DNA of 64,000 nucleotides, from NCBI GenBank assembly GCA_041398005.1, contig JAWKVP010000003.1:310001-374000 (forward strand). The letters are read 5' to 3'. The position numbers and the translations under genes were made by a program. Source of the stretch: JAGREO01 sp020446285 (GTDB taxonomy: Bacteria > Pseudomonadota > Alphaproteobacteria > Geminicoccales > Geminicoccaceae). Shown piece by piece: positions 7,740 through 16,850 of the stretch (within the stretch, counting starts at the first letter, position 1; every line of letters begins with the position of its first letter). A model generated the notes under the pieces. That model did not search any database. It was not told where the DNA came from and saw nothing but the letters and a program-made list of their open reading frames with translations.

Positions 7740-8024
7740 ATGATTGAGGATGAACTGCCGCGTCGTGCGCCGCTCGAGGTCTGGTTTGAGGTCCATACGC
7801 TTTCGCATAATCGCTGGACCATCGACACGATCACGCGCGAGCGGAAGGTCGCGTTTGAGGAAGCCGAGTGCATCATCCGGCAATTCCGCGTGACCGGCGT
7901 CCGTGTGGTAAGGGAGGTCTACAACCCGGACAGCCGGAGAGCGACCATGACGACACTGTTCGAGGACGTTCACGGCACGAACACGGCCGGTCGCCGGGGA
8001 GCGCGGACACACCGGGGCAACTGA
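7740..8024 (+). CDS. Small conserved hypothetical protein
   Basis: A 94-residue protein of unknown function. The core, about residues 15-65, contains VWFEVHTLSHNRWTIDTI, an EEAECIIRQF helix and VRVVREVYNPDS. Similar small proteins with a VRVVEE-type strand occur across alphaproteobacteria, which makes this more than a chance reading frame, though I cannot name the family. The ATG at 7740 is chosen because the conserved part starts soon after it. It is the first apparent host gene beyond the attachment site and lies 171 nt upstream of nadE. Confidence 0.5.
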   Translation: MIEDELPRRAPLEVWFEVHTLSHNRWTIDTITRERKVAFEEAECIIRQFRVTGVRVVREVYNPDSRRATMTTLFEDVHGTNTAGRRGARTHRGN

Positions 8025-8195
8025 CCTGCCGGAACCGCCTGCGCGCGCCGGCGTGTCGCCATTGTCAATATCGGGCAAATCGCCGGGACATGCGCATTGC
8101 GCAGTCGGCCCTTGCACGGCGCCTTCCGCCACCATAGCTTCGCCCCACGCCGTCATGCGGCGGACACGGAAAAGGTACGAGCGGGAGACCATCGC

Positions 8196-9890
8196 TTGAG
8201 TGAAATCGTCATCGCCATGGCCCAGATCAATCCGGTGGTCGGAGACATCGAAGGCAATGTCCGCCTGATCGAGAGCACCTTCCTCGAGGCAGCCGGAGAC
8301 GGCGCCGATCTCGTGGTCTTTCCGGAAATGGTGGTGACGGGATATCCGCTCGAGGATCTGGTGCTCAAGCCGGCGCTCCGGCGACACGCGCTGAAGGCGG
8401 TCGAGACGCTCGCCGCCGCTACGGCGGGGCGGAGCACGGCGATGCTGATTGGTGCTCCCGATGCCGACCCGTCGAGCCGTCCCGCCAACACCGCGTTTCT
8501 TCTGGCCGAAGGCCGGATCATCGCGCGCAATGCCAAGCATGCCCTGCCGAACTACGGTGTCTTCGATGAGGTCCGCGTGTTCCGGCAGGGGCCCATACCG
8601 GGACCGATGGCGCTTCGCCTGCGCGATGGCTCGACGATCCGCCTCGGCGTGATGATCTGCGAGGACATGTGGATCGAGGATGTCGCCGAAGCCCTCGGGG
8701 AAAGCGGTGCCGAAATCCTGATCGTCACCAACGGCTCGCCCTACGAGGCGGACAAGCAGGAACTGCGCCTGCAGAAGGCGGTCGCCCGCATCGTCGAGAC
8801 CGGCCTTCCGCTGCTCTATGTCAATCTTGTCGGCGGCCAGGACGAACTCGTCTTCGATGGCGCCTCCTTCGCGCTCGATGGCGATCGCCGGCTGGTCGCC
8901 CAGGCGCCCTGGTTCGAGCCCGCGACCATACACACCCGCTGGCGCCTGCAGGATGAGAAGTGGCACTGCCTGGGTGCAACGACAGCTCCGGTGCCGCCGC
9001 CATCGCCACAGGAAGCGGTGTACCGGGCGATGGTGCTGGGCCTTCGCGACTATGTCACCAAGAACCGGTTTCCGGGGGTCGTGCTCGGCTTGTCGGGTGG
9101 TGTGGATTCCGCCCTTTCGGCCGCGGTCGCCGTGGATGCACTCGGTAGCGAGCGGGTACATCCGGTGATGATGCCATCGCGCTACACGTCACCCGAGAGC
9201 CTCGGCGACGCCGCCGGATGTGCCCGGTTGCTCGGCCTGCGTCTCGACGAGATCGCCATCGAACCGGCAGTCGAGGCCTTTTCCGGAATGCTCGCGCCGG
9301 TCTTCGCCGGGCGTGAACCGGATACAACCGAGGAGAACATCCAGTCGCGCATTCGCGGCGTGCTCCTGATGGCCATTTCCAACAAGCTCGGATCCATGCT
9401 GCTCACCACCGGCAACAAGTCGGAAATGTCGGTCGGCTATGCAACGCTCTATGGCGACATGTGCGGCGGCTATTCGGTTCTCAAGGATGTCTACAAGATG
9501 TCCGTCTTCGAACTCTGCCGCTATCGCAACCTCACGCGCCCGCCGTCATGTCTCGGCCCGGACGGGCCGGTCATGCCCGGACGGGTGATCGACAAGCCGC
9601 CGTCAGCGGAGCTTCGCGCCGACCAGAAGGACGAGGATTCGCTCCCCCCTTACGAGATGCTCGATGCCATTCTGGAGGGCCTTGTCGAGCGGGATCTTTC
9701 GCCGGCGGAACTCGTCGATGCGGGTTTTGCCGCCGACCATGTCCGGCAGGTCTCGAACCTTCTCGACATCGCCGAATACAAGCGAAGACAGGCTCCGCCG
9801 GGCGTCAAGATCACGCAGAAGGCATTCGGCCGCGACCGGCGTTATCCGATCACCAACCATTTCCGCCATATCGGTCTCAGGACTCCGTGA
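8196..9890 (+). CDS. nadE: Glutamine-dependent NAD+ synthetase
   Basis: A 564-residue two-domain enzyme that amidates nicotinic acid adenine dinucleotide to NAD+ in the last step of NAD synthesis. The N-terminal nitrilase-type glutaminase domain (about 1-260) has VVFPEMVVTGYP, the LPNYGVFDE lysine-loop region and the cysteine in LGVMICEDMW. The C-terminal ATP-pyrophosphatase domain has the P-loop LGLSGGVDSALSAAVA, and TTGNKSEMSVGYATLYGD. No ATG lies near the family start, so the TTG at 8196, preceded by GGGAG, is preferred because it gives SEIVIAMAQINPVVGD, the usual beginning. It converges on the dcpA-like gene. Confidence 0.93.
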   Translation: MSEIVIAMAQINPVVGDIEGNVRLIESTFLEAAGDGADLVVFPEMVVTGYPLEDLVLKPALRRHALKAVETLAAATAGRSTAMLIGAPDADPSSRPANTAFLLAEGRIIARNAKHALPNYGVFDEVRVFRQGPIPGPMALRLRDGSTIRLGVMICEDMWIEDVAEALGESGAEILIVTNGSPYEADKQELRLQKAVARIVETGLPLLYVNLVGGQDELVFDGASFALDGDRRLVAQAPWFEPATIHTRWRLQDEKWHCLGATTAPVPPPSPQEAVYRAMVLGLRDYVTKNRFPGVVLGLSGGVDSALSAAVAVDALGSERVHPVMMPSRYTSPESLGDAAGCARLLGLRLDEIAIEPAVEAFSGMLAPVFAGREPDTTEENIQSRIRGVLLMAISNKLGSMLLTTGNKSEMSVGYATLYGDMCGGYSVLKDVYKMSVFELCRYRNLTRPPSCLGPDGPVMPGRVIDKPPSAELRADQKDEDSLPPYEMLDAILEGLVERDLSPAELVDAGFAADHVRQVSNLLDIAEYKRRQAPPGVKITQKAFGRDRRYPITNHFRHIGLRTP

Positions 9891-9915
9891 AACGGAGCTG
9901 AAACGGCAGCATCCG

Positions 9916-11925
9916 TCAGATCCCCGAACCGACCATCGCAGCCCCGTCGGGAACCTTGTTCGCGCAATCGATCAGGTCGAGAAGTTGCTCGTTGGGAACG
10001 GGACGCGAGAACAGATAGCCCTGCGCGACGGTACAGCGCTCGTCGCGCAGGAAGGCGAGTTGCGCCAGATCCTCGACCCCTTCCGCGACCGTCTCCAGTC
10101 CGAGGCTGGAAGCGAGGCCGAGAATGCCGCGGATGACGGCACGCGCCTCGGCGTCACGCTCGATCCCCTGGACGAACGAACGATCGATCTTGAGCTGGTT
10201 GAGCGGGAACTTGCGCAGATAGCTCAGGCTCGAATAGCCCTTGCCGAAATCGTCGATGGCCACGTCGACGCCATGTTCGCGCAGGTTTCGAAGCTGGTCC
10301 ATGGTCCGCTCGGTGTCACGCATCATCGCCCCTTCGGTGATCTCCAGCGTGATGCGACGCAGATCGAGCCCGTGAGTGTCCGCGACTTCGAGAAGATCGG
10401 CACAGACGTCCTGAAAGAGGAACTGGACGGGAGAGAAATTCACCGCGACCTCGAGACCGGCCAGCGCTTCGGGCCAGGACGCCATCGTGCTGGCGACCTC
10501 CGCGAGGACCCAGCGGCCGACATCGAGAATGAGGCCGGTCTCCTCGGCGACGGCGATGAATTCGTCCGGTGGCACGTTGCCGAGCTCCGGATCGCGCCAG
10601 CGACAAAGGGCCTCGACGCCGATGATGACATTGTCGGCGACACGGATCTGCGGCTGGTAGTGCACTTCGAGCGCATCGGCGGCGAGTGCCGCGCGCAGGC
10701 CGCGCTCGACGAGTTTCTGGCGAACGATCTTCTCGCCCATGCTCCGGTCGAAACGGCAGAATGTCCGCTTGCCCTCCCCCTTGGCCGCATAGAGCGCCAC
10801 ATCGGCATGTCCCAGGAGCTCGGCGACATTGTCGGCATCCTGCGGAAACCGCGCGATGCCTATGCTGGTCGAGACATGCAGGTCGCGACCGTCGAGCATC
10901 ACCGGCTGTTCGAGCGAGGCGATGATGCGAAGGGCGAGCACGTTCTCCCTCTCCCGGTTCGCGGAATCCGGCATCAGAACGGCGAACTCGTCGCCGCCCA
11001 GCCGCGCCACCAATCCGTTCGGGCCGAGGAGACCGGAAAGCCTGCGGGCCACAACACCAAGCAGACGGTCGCCCATCTCGTGACCGAACGTGTCGTTGAC
11101 CCGCTTGAAGCCGTCGAGATCCAGCGCGAAGAGCGCGACATCGCTGCCCGATCGCGCGGCCGCAGCCAGCACCTCGCCGAGCTTCCTGTTCAGATAGACC
11201 CGGTTGGCGAGGCCGGTGAGCGAGTCATGGCAGGCGAGATAGCGCGATTCCTCCTCGCGCTCCCGCACGAATGCCTCGGCGCGGCGCGCTTGCCTCGCCT
11301 CGAAAACCAGAAGCGTCAGCAGGGCCAGCGCCGGAGCGAGGATAGCCGGTCCGAGCGTGTCGATCTTTTCGACCATGCGGGCGAGGCCGGCCCGGTATTC
11401 CTGCATCCAGCCAAAGCGATGGCCGGCGAATTCGATGAGATATTCGGTGAACCGCCGGTCGAATGGTTCGAGCTTCGCCAGGATGGCATGGGCCGTTTCC
11501 CTGTCGTCCCGTTCCAGCTCGAAGACAGCATCTTCGGTCTCGTGAAGGACGGCGAGGATGTCGCGAGCGATGTTGTGAACCTCGATCGTATCCCGCAGGA
11601 CGCCGTAAAAGGATCCCTGCTGCATCGTTTCGCAACGCCCCCAGAGAATATCGAACAGCATGACCACCGTGTCGTGGTCGACGACCGGATCACCGGCGAC
11701 ATAGCGCGCGAGCGACGTGCGCAGCCTTTGATATTCGAGCACGAAGAGCTGCGGATCGGACGATTCGATCTCGATCCCGCTCGCATCGGAAATGCCGTTT
11801 CGCAACTGGCCGAGCGTCCGCCATCCATATGCGCCGGCAACCACCAGAACACAGATCAGCAGGGAATAGGCGGCGATCCGGTGAAAGCGGAGCCATGATT
11901 TGTTTCGGGCGGCATCATGGGGCAT
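9916..11925 (-). CDS. dcpA: DcpA-like membrane GGDEF-EAL protein
   Basis: A 669-residue dual c-di-GMP enzyme. A first membrane helix (about residues 13-33), a periplasmic helical domain (about 35-190) and a second helix (about 192-210) precede the GGDEF domain with intact RLGGDEFAVL near residue 320, then an EAL domain with VEALCRWRDPELG near 430. Both signatures are intact, so both synthesis and hydrolysis are possible. It lies 70 nt downstream of a PruR-like periplasmic protein. In Agrobacterium the same gene pair forms a pterin-responsive switch in which PruR biases DcpA towards phosphodiesterase activity and so controls attachment. Assignment as dcpA rests on domain layout plus that neighbour. 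Confidence 0.8.
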   Translation of the reverse strand: MPHDAARNKSWLRFHRIAAYSLLICVLVVAGAYGWRTLGQLRNGISDASGIEIESSDPQLFVLEYQRLRTSLARYVAGDPVVDHDTVVMLFDILWGRCETMQQGSFYGVLRDTIEVHNIARDILAVLHETEDAVFELERDDRETAHAILAKLEPFDRRFTEYLIEFAGHRFGWMQEYRAGLARMVEKIDTLGPAILAPALALLTLLVFEARQARRAEAFVREREEESRYLACHDSLTGLANRVYLNRKLGEVLAAAARSGSDVALFALDLDGFKRVNDTFGHEMGDRLLGVVARRLSGLLGPNGLVARLGGDEFAVLMPDSANRERENVLALRIIASLEQPVMLDGRDLHVSTSIGIARFPQDADNVAELLGHADVALYAAKGEGKRTFCRFDRSMGEKIVRQKLVERGLRAALAADALEVHYQPQIRVADNVIIGVEALCRWRDPELGNVPPDEFIAVAEETGLILDVGRWVLAEVASTMASWPEALAGLEVAVNFSPVQFLFQDVCADLLEVADTHGLDLRRITLEITEGAMMRDTERTMDQLRNLREHGVDVAIDDFGKGYSSLSYLRKFPLNQLKIDRSFVQGIERDAEARAVIRGILGLASSLGLETVAEGVEDLAQLAFLRDERCTVAQGYLFSRPVPNEQLLDLIDCANKVPDGAAMVGSGI

Positions 11926-11995
11926 GAGGGCGGAGCCGGTCGGCGGTGGGTCGCCTATCGGGAAGTCCCGCAGCGAAACCGCACCGCGCGGACAG

Positions 11996-12514
11996 TCATT
12001 CGAAGGTGATCGTCGCGAGCTGCCAGACGCAGCGGCCGACGATGCGTTCCTCGCTCAGCCCGGGATTGTCGGCAAACGGATAGAGGATCCAGGCCGGCCC
12101 CTTGTCCCTGACGCGCAGCTTCCTGCCATCGCGTTCGAGCGCGATGAAGGGATCGTGCTGCAGAATGTCCGACATCGGAATGTCGATTGCATAGAGATCG
12201 AGCGCGCCGGCGCGGATCGAACCGCCCTTGCCGCCGACGAGTTCCATGACATCCCTGAGCCTGACGCCGCGCCAGACCGAACTGCCCTCGGTGAAGGGGG
12301 TCCATGTCTCGATCTCGACCATGCCGATATTCTCGAGCATCGCGCGATCCAGTTCGGCCTTTCCGTCGGCGTTGGTATGGGCGATGTTGCCGTCGATGGT
12401 CAAAAGGACCCGCCCGGTGGGGGCCGGCAGGCTTCCGGCCTGCACGAGCGAAGGCACGGCGAGGAACAGGGTGAATGCCAGCGTTGCAGCGCGGCGGCCG
12501 AGGAGAAACGTCAT
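11996..12514 (-). CDS. pruR: PruR-like periplasmic pterin-binding protein
   Basis: A 172-residue exported protein with a signal peptide (residues 1-26, ending LVQAG) and a sulfite-oxidase (SUOX) fold, marked by WTPFTEGSSVWRGVRLRDVM and ILYPFADNPGL. True molybdenum enzymes of this fold use a cysteine ligand; the only cysteine in the mature chain is near the C-terminus (GRCVWQL), so molybdenum catalysis is unlikely. PruR proteins use the fold to bind pterins such as monapterin and signal to DcpA. It is the first gene of a two-gene operon with the GGDEF-EAL protein. A generic molybdopterin-domain protein is the alternative. Confidence 0.75.
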   Translation of the reverse strand: MTFLLGRRAATLAFTLFLAVPSLVQAGSLPAPTGRVLLTIDGNIAHTNADGKAELDRAMLENIGMVEIETWTPFTEGSSVWRGVRLRDVMELVGGKGGSIRAGALDLYAIDIPMSDILQHDPFIALERDGRKLRVRDKGPAWILYPFADNPGLSEERIVGRCVWQLATITFE

Positions 12515-12700
12515 GCGCAGGGCCTTTCTCGTTTGACTGCTCCGCCAATGATGACATCCACTGCACTAAGATTGTCTTAATACGGGTCTCTTCGCTGTTC
12601 CGGCGATGCCCTGCACCTTGCCACACCATGCCCGCCGCACTTGCCCCCTTGCCCCGGCGGCGCTATCCAGCCCGCGCCACCAGTCTCCCGCGGAGTTGCC

Positions 12701-13363
12701 ATGCGTGCCGCCGTGATCACCTTTCCCGGCTCCAACTGCGACCGCGATCTCGCCGTCGCGTTCGAACGTATCCTGTCCTGCAGGGTCGAGCGTGTCTGGC
12801 ATCGCGACAGCGATCTCGGCGATGTCGATCTGATCGGCGTGCCGGGCGGCTTTTCCTACGGCGATTTCCTGCGCTGCGGCGCTATCGCCGCACGTTCACC
12901 GATCATGGCCGATCTCCTGCGCAAGGCGGAAGCCGGCGTGCCGGTCCTCGGCATCTGCAACGGGTTCCAGATCCTCACCGAGTGCGGGCTCCTTCCGGGC
13001 GCGCTCATCCGCAATCGCGGGCTCTCCTTCGTCTGCCGCCCGGCCGGACTCGAGGTCGCGAGCGACCGTTCGCCCTTCACATCCGGCTATCGCCGCGGCG
13101 AGCGCATCACCCTGCCGGTCGCACATCACGACGGAAACTACGTCATCGACCCGGACGGCCTCTCGCGGCTCGAGGACGAGGACCGCATCGCCTTTCGCTA
13201 TCTCGACAATCCCAACGGTTCCACCGCCGATATCGCCGGCGTGCTCAACAGGCGGCGCAACGTGCTCGGGCTCATGCCGCATCCTGAGCGTGCCATCGAG
13301 CCGGCGCTCGGCGGTGTGGATGGAAAGCGCATGTTCGAAGGCTTCATGGAGGTCGCGGGCTGA
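12701..13363 (+). CDS. purQ: Phosphoribosylformylglycinamidine synthase, glutaminase subunit
   Basis: A 220-residue class I glutamine amidotransferase that supplies ammonia to PurL in the fourth step of purine synthesis. The nucleophile region is GICNGFQIL, and the His-Glu pair is in LMPHPERAIEP. The N-terminus ITFPGSNCDRDLAVAF is typical of PurQ. Its stop overlaps the purL start (TGATG), so the two are coupled. The third subunit, PurS, normally encoded just upstream in organisms with a small PurL, is not present in the 186 nt before this gene; it must be elsewhere. Confidence 0.95.
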   Translation: MRAAVITFPGSNCDRDLAVAFERILSCRVERVWHRDSDLGDVDLIGVPGGFSYGDFLRCGAIAARSPIMADLLRKAEAGVPVLGICNGFQILTECGLLPGALIRNRGLSFVCRPAGLEVASDRSPFTSGYRRGERITLPVAHHDGNYVIDPDGLSRLEDEDRIAFRYLDNPNGSTADIAGVLNRRRNVLGLMPHPERAIEPALGGVDGKRMFEGFMEVAG

Positions 13364-15582
13364 TGGCCGGAACACCGTCGACCGCCCCCCCGATCACCCC
13401 GGACATCGTCGCCGAACATGGCCTGTCGAAGGATGAACACGGACTCATCCTCGACATTCTCGGCCGCGAGCCGAATCTCGTCGAACTCGGCATCTTTTCG
13501 GTCATGTGGTCGGAGCACTGCTCCTACAAGAGCTCGAAGAAGCACCTGGGCAAGTTCCCCACCGAAGCCCCCTGGGTCGTCTGTGGTCCGGGGGAAAATG
13601 CTGGCGTCGTCGATATCGGCGAGGGTCATGTGGCCATCTTCAAGATGGAGAGCCACAATCATCCGAGCTTCATCGAGCCCTTCCAGGGGGCCGCAACCGG
13701 TGTCGGCGGCATCCTGCGCGACGTGTTCACCATGGGTGCACGGCCGGTGGCGATGCTGAACGCCCTTCGTTTCGGCGAACCAGCGCACCCGAAAACCCGC
13801 CATCTCGTCTCCGGTGTGGTCGCCGGCATCGGCGGCTATGGCAATTGTGTGGGCGTGCCGACGGTGGCTGGCGAATGCACCTTCGATCCCGCCTACAACG
13901 GCAATATCCTCGTCAACGCCATGTGCGTCGGCATTGCCCGGGCGGATCGTGTATTCTACGCCGAGGCGAGCGGCGTCGGCAATCCGGTGATCTATGTCGG
14001 CGCGAAGACCGGCCGCGACGGCATCCATGGCGCCACCATGGCGTCGGCGGAATTCACCGAGGAGAGCGAGGCGAAACGGCCGACCGTGCAGGTCGGCGAC
14101 CCGTTCACCGAGAAACTCCTCATCGAGGCCTGCCTCGAACTGATGGAGCATGACTGCATCGTCGCCATCCAGGACATGGGTGCAGCCGGCCTCACCTCAT
14201 CCTCCTTCGAGATGGCCAGCCGTGGCGGCTGCGGTATCGAGATGAACCTGTCGGCGGTGCCGCTGCGCGAGGAAGGCATGACGCCCTACGAGATCATGCT
14301 CTCGGAAAGTCAGGAGCGCATGCTTCTCGTCCTGCAGCAGGGCCGCGAGGACGAGGCGCACGCGATCTTCGAGAAATGGGGGCTGGCGTTCGCCAGCGTC
14401 GGGCGCGTCACCGATACGGGCCGCATGGTCCTCCTGTGGAACGGCGAAACGGTCGCGGACGTGCCGATCGCGCCGGTCTCCGGCGCCTCGCCCGTCTATG
14501 ACCGGCCGCATGAAAAATCGCCGCCGCGGGTACCGGTGTTCGCCGACGACCGGCTCGCGGTCGGTGATCACGACGTCAGCCTGCTCAAGCTGATGGGTTC
14601 GCCCGATCTCGCCAGCAAGCGATGGATCTACGAGCAGTATGATCACATGGTCATGGGCGACACCGTCCAGCGACCGGGCGGAGACGCCGCCGTCATCCGT
14701 GTGCATGGCACCAACCGGGGCCTCGCGGTCACATCCGACTGCACGCCGCGCTACTGCGAGGCCGATCCCCGCGAGGGCGGCAGGCAGGCGGTGGCGGAAG
14801 CCTGGCGCAATCTCGTCGCGACCGGTGCCAGACCGCTGGCCATCACCAACTGCCTGAATTTCGGCAATCCCGAACGGCCGCGCATCATGGGTCAGCTCGT
14901 GGACTGCATAGAGGGCATGGCCGAAGCCTGCCGTGTCCTCGACTTTCCCGTCGTCTCCGGCAATGTCTCGCTCTACAACGAGACCGAGGGCCGGGCGATC
15001 CTGCCCACGCCCAATGTCGGCGGCGTCGGCCTGATCGAGAATCTCGATCACATGGTCACCATCGCCCCCGATGCCGCCGGCCTCTCGCTCGTCCTTGTCG
15101 GCGATGGCGGTCACTGGATCGGGGCCTCGCTCTTCTGGCGGGTCGTGTGCGGTCGCAACAATGGCGCACCGCCACCGGTCCATCTCGGGCAGGAGCTTCG
15201 TCAGGGTCGTTTCGTCAGCGACATGATCCAGAGGGGATTCGTTTGCGCCTGCCACGACCTGAGCGATGGCGGCCTCGCCGTCGCCGCCGCGGAGATGGCG
15301 CTGGCATCCGGCATCGGCGCGTCCATCGACATTCCGGCCGATGTCTTTTCGACCAATGGCTGGCTGTTCGGCGAGGATCAGGGGCGCTATCTTCTGGCGG
15401 TTGAATCGCGCATACTGAACGAGCTTCTCGCCCTCGCCGTTTCGGCCGGCGTGATCGCGCGCCGTGTCGGGGAGACGGGCGGTGACGCATTGACGCTTGG
15501 CGCAGGCAGTTGCATATCGCTTGAAGATCTTCGTCGATGCCATGAAGGCTGGCTTCCCGATTATATGGGCAGACGGCGCTGA
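13363..15582 (+). CDS. purL: Phosphoribosylformylglycinamidine synthase subunit PurL
   Basis: A 739-residue protein of the small PurL type, which works with PurQ and PurS to convert FGAR to FGAM using ATP and glutamine-derived ammonia. Conserved elements include FSVMWSEHCSYKSSKKHL near residue 50, FKMESHNHPSFIEPF near 90 and a second AIRS-like half with NCLNFGNPERPRIMGQL and VVSGNVSLYNET. The ATG shares its A with the purQ stop. Forty-three bases separate it from bolA, so the pur, bolA, grxD and MOSC genes may form one transcript. Confidence 0.96.
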   Translation: MAGTPSTAPPITPDIVAEHGLSKDEHGLILDILGREPNLVELGIFSVMWSEHCSYKSSKKHLGKFPTEAPWVVCGPGENAGVVDIGEGHVAIFKMESHNHPSFIEPFQGAATGVGGILRDVFTMGARPVAMLNALRFGEPAHPKTRHLVSGVVAGIGGYGNCVGVPTVAGECTFDPAYNGNILVNAMCVGIARADRVFYAEASGVGNPVIYVGAKTGRDGIHGATMASAEFTEESEAKRPTVQVGDPFTEKLLIEACLELMEHDCIVAIQDMGAAGLTSSSFEMASRGGCGIEMNLSAVPLREEGMTPYEIMLSESQERMLLVLQQGREDEAHAIFEKWGLAFASVGRVTDTGRMVLLWNGETVADVPIAPVSGASPVYDRPHEKSPPRVPVFADDRLAVGDHDVSLLKLMGSPDLASKRWIYEQYDHMVMGDTVQRPGGDAAVIRVHGTNRGLAVTSDCTPRYCEADPREGGRQAVAEAWRNLVATGARPLAITNCLNFGNPERPRIMGQLVDCIEGMAEACRVLDFPVVSGNVSLYNETEGRAILPTPNVGGVGLIENLDHMVTIAPDAAGLSLVLVGDGGHWIGASLFWRVVCGRNNGAPPPVHLGQELRQGRFVSDMIQRGFVCACHDLSDGGLAVAAAEMALASGIGASIDIPADVFSTNGWLFGEDQGRYLLAVESRILNELLALAVSAGVIARRVGETGGDALTLGAGSCISLEDLRRCHEGWLPDYMGRRR

Positions 15583-15625
15583 TACCGGTACCGGCGGCGA
15601 ACCCGAATTCCAGGAGTGCTGCGAA

Positions 15626-15859
15626 ATGGCAATGCAGGCAGGCGAGATCGAGAGCCTGATCAAGGCGGCGCTGCCGGATGCCGAGGTCACCATCGACGAC
15701 CTCGCCGGCGACGGCGACCATTACCGCGCGACCATCGTCGCCGAGGCATTTCGCGGCAAGAGCCGGGTGCAGCAGCACCAGATCGTGTACAAGGCGCTCG
15801 GCGGCCGCATGGGCAGCGAACTGCATGCGCTCGCCCTCAACACTTCGGCGCCCGCCTGA
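15626..15859 (+). CDS. bolA: BolA-family protein
   Basis: A 77-residue BolA-like protein. The class II KH-like fold is visible: IESLIKAALPDAEVTIDDL, then HYRATIVAEAFRGKSRVQQH, with the invariant QHQIVYKAL and the conserved histidine. These proteins form Fe-S-bridged heterodimers with monothiol glutaredoxins and help to deliver clusters or regulate iron sensing. The glutaredoxin gene follows 29 nt later, which matches the usual partnership. The ATG at 15626 follows AGGAG at 15612-15616. Confidence 0.92.
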   Translation: MAMQAGEIESLIKAALPDAEVTIDDLAGDGDHYRATIVAEAFRGKSRVQQHQIVYKALGGRMGSELHALALNTSAPA

Positions 15860-15888
15860 CCGTACAGACCCAACGAGGGAAACGACCG

Positions 15889-16227
15889 ATGAGTGATCCT
15901 ACCCAGGAACGTATCCAGCAACAGATCAGCGAGGACGATATCGTCCTTTACATGAAGGGCACACCGGTTTTCCCGATGTGCGGCTTTTCTGCGGGCGCCA
16001 TTCAGGTGCTCTCGCATCTCGGTGTGAAGTTCCAGTCCTACAATGTGCTCGAGGATCAGGATCTGCGCGAGGGTATCAAGACCTTCTCCAATTGGCCGAC
16101 CATCCCGCAGCTCTATGTCAAGGGCGAGTTCATCGGCGGCTTCGACATCATGAAGGAGATGTTCGAGGCGGGCGAGATGCAGGCCATGATGACGGAAAAG
16201 GGCCTCGCTCCCGCGAGCAACGGCTGA
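15889..16227 (+). CDS. grxD: Monothiol glutaredoxin (Grx4 type)
   Basis: A 112-residue monothiol glutaredoxin with the CGFS active site (FPMCGFSAGAIQVL), LYMKGTPVFPMCG before it, and the glutathione-binding WPTIPQLYVKGEFIGG segment. CGFS glutaredoxins coordinate and transfer 2Fe-2S clusters rather than acting mainly as reductases. It is directly downstream of bolA and overlaps the MOSC-domain gene (TGATG), so the three are likely co-expressed. Confidence 0.95.
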   Translation: MSDPTQERIQQQISEDDIVLYMKGTPVFPMCGFSAGAIQVLSHLGVKFQSYNVLEDQDLREGIKTFSNWPTIPQLYVKGEFIGGFDIMKEMFEAGEMQAMMTEKGLAPASNG

Positions 16228-16778
16228 TGTTCCGCAAGACGGCGGATCTGCAGGCGTCCCTCGATCATGTGCTGGCATCGCCGAAGGACGAGGGTACGGT
16301 CGAGTTCGCGCAGATCCGCCCGGCGAAGGGCAAGCGCGAGGCAAGGGAAAGCGTTCGCCTTTCGACCGGGGAGGGTGCACAGGGTGATCGCTGGATCCTG
16401 ACCGCCCCGCGCGACAGGGAGACCGGTGAAATCTGGCGCGAGATGCAGGTCACGCTCATGAATGCGCGCATGATCGAAGCCATCGCCGGCGACCGGGACA
16501 ACTGGCCGCCGGCGGGCGATCAGTTCTTCGTCGATTTCGATCTCTCCGCCGAAAACCTTCCCGCCGGCACGCGCATCGGGATCGGCACGGCCGTTCTCGA
16601 AGTCAGTGCGGAACCTCATCTCGGCTGCGACCAGTTCATCGAGCGCTACGGCATCGATGCCTGCCGTTTCGTCAATTCCCGCGAGGGCAAGGCGCTTCGC
16701 CTGCGTGGCGTCAATTGCAGGATCGTCCGGGACGGCGAGGTTCGAAGCGGCGACAGGCTGCGCCGGATCGACACCTGA
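16227..16778 (+). CDS. MOSC-domain protein
   Basis: A 183-residue protein with a MOSC-type beta-barrel, seen in VRLSTGEGAQGDRWI, in the PAGDQFFVDFDLSAENLPAG segment and in the conserved cysteine of HLGCDQFIERYG. MOSC domains are found in molybdenum-cofactor sulfurases and in mARC-like or YiiM-like oxidoreductases that bind molybdenum cofactor through this cysteine. The protein is a stand-alone MOSC without an N-terminal barrel or ferredoxin. Its start overlaps the grxD stop, so a link to Fe-S or sulfur handling is plausible, but the substrate is unknown. Confidence 0.8.
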   Translation: MFRKTADLQASLDHVLASPKDEGTVEFAQIRPAKGKREARESVRLSTGEGAQGDRWILTAPRDRETGEIWREMQVTLMNARMIEAIAGDRDNWPPAGDQFFVDFDLSAENLPAGTRIGIGTAVLEVSAEPHLGCDQFIERYGIDACRFVNSREGKALRLRGVNCRIVRDGEVRSGDRLRRIDT

Positions 16779-16850
16779 ACGCCGGTCTCCATACCCGAAG
16801 GTTACCCGGACGGGCGTCCCCACCTTTCCTGACGGCTGTAGCGGACCGGC

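Noticed and set aside
11996..12514. Catalytic molybdenum oxidoreductase
   Set aside because: No cysteine is present at the expected cofactor position, and the neighbouring GGDEF-EAL gene points to PruR.
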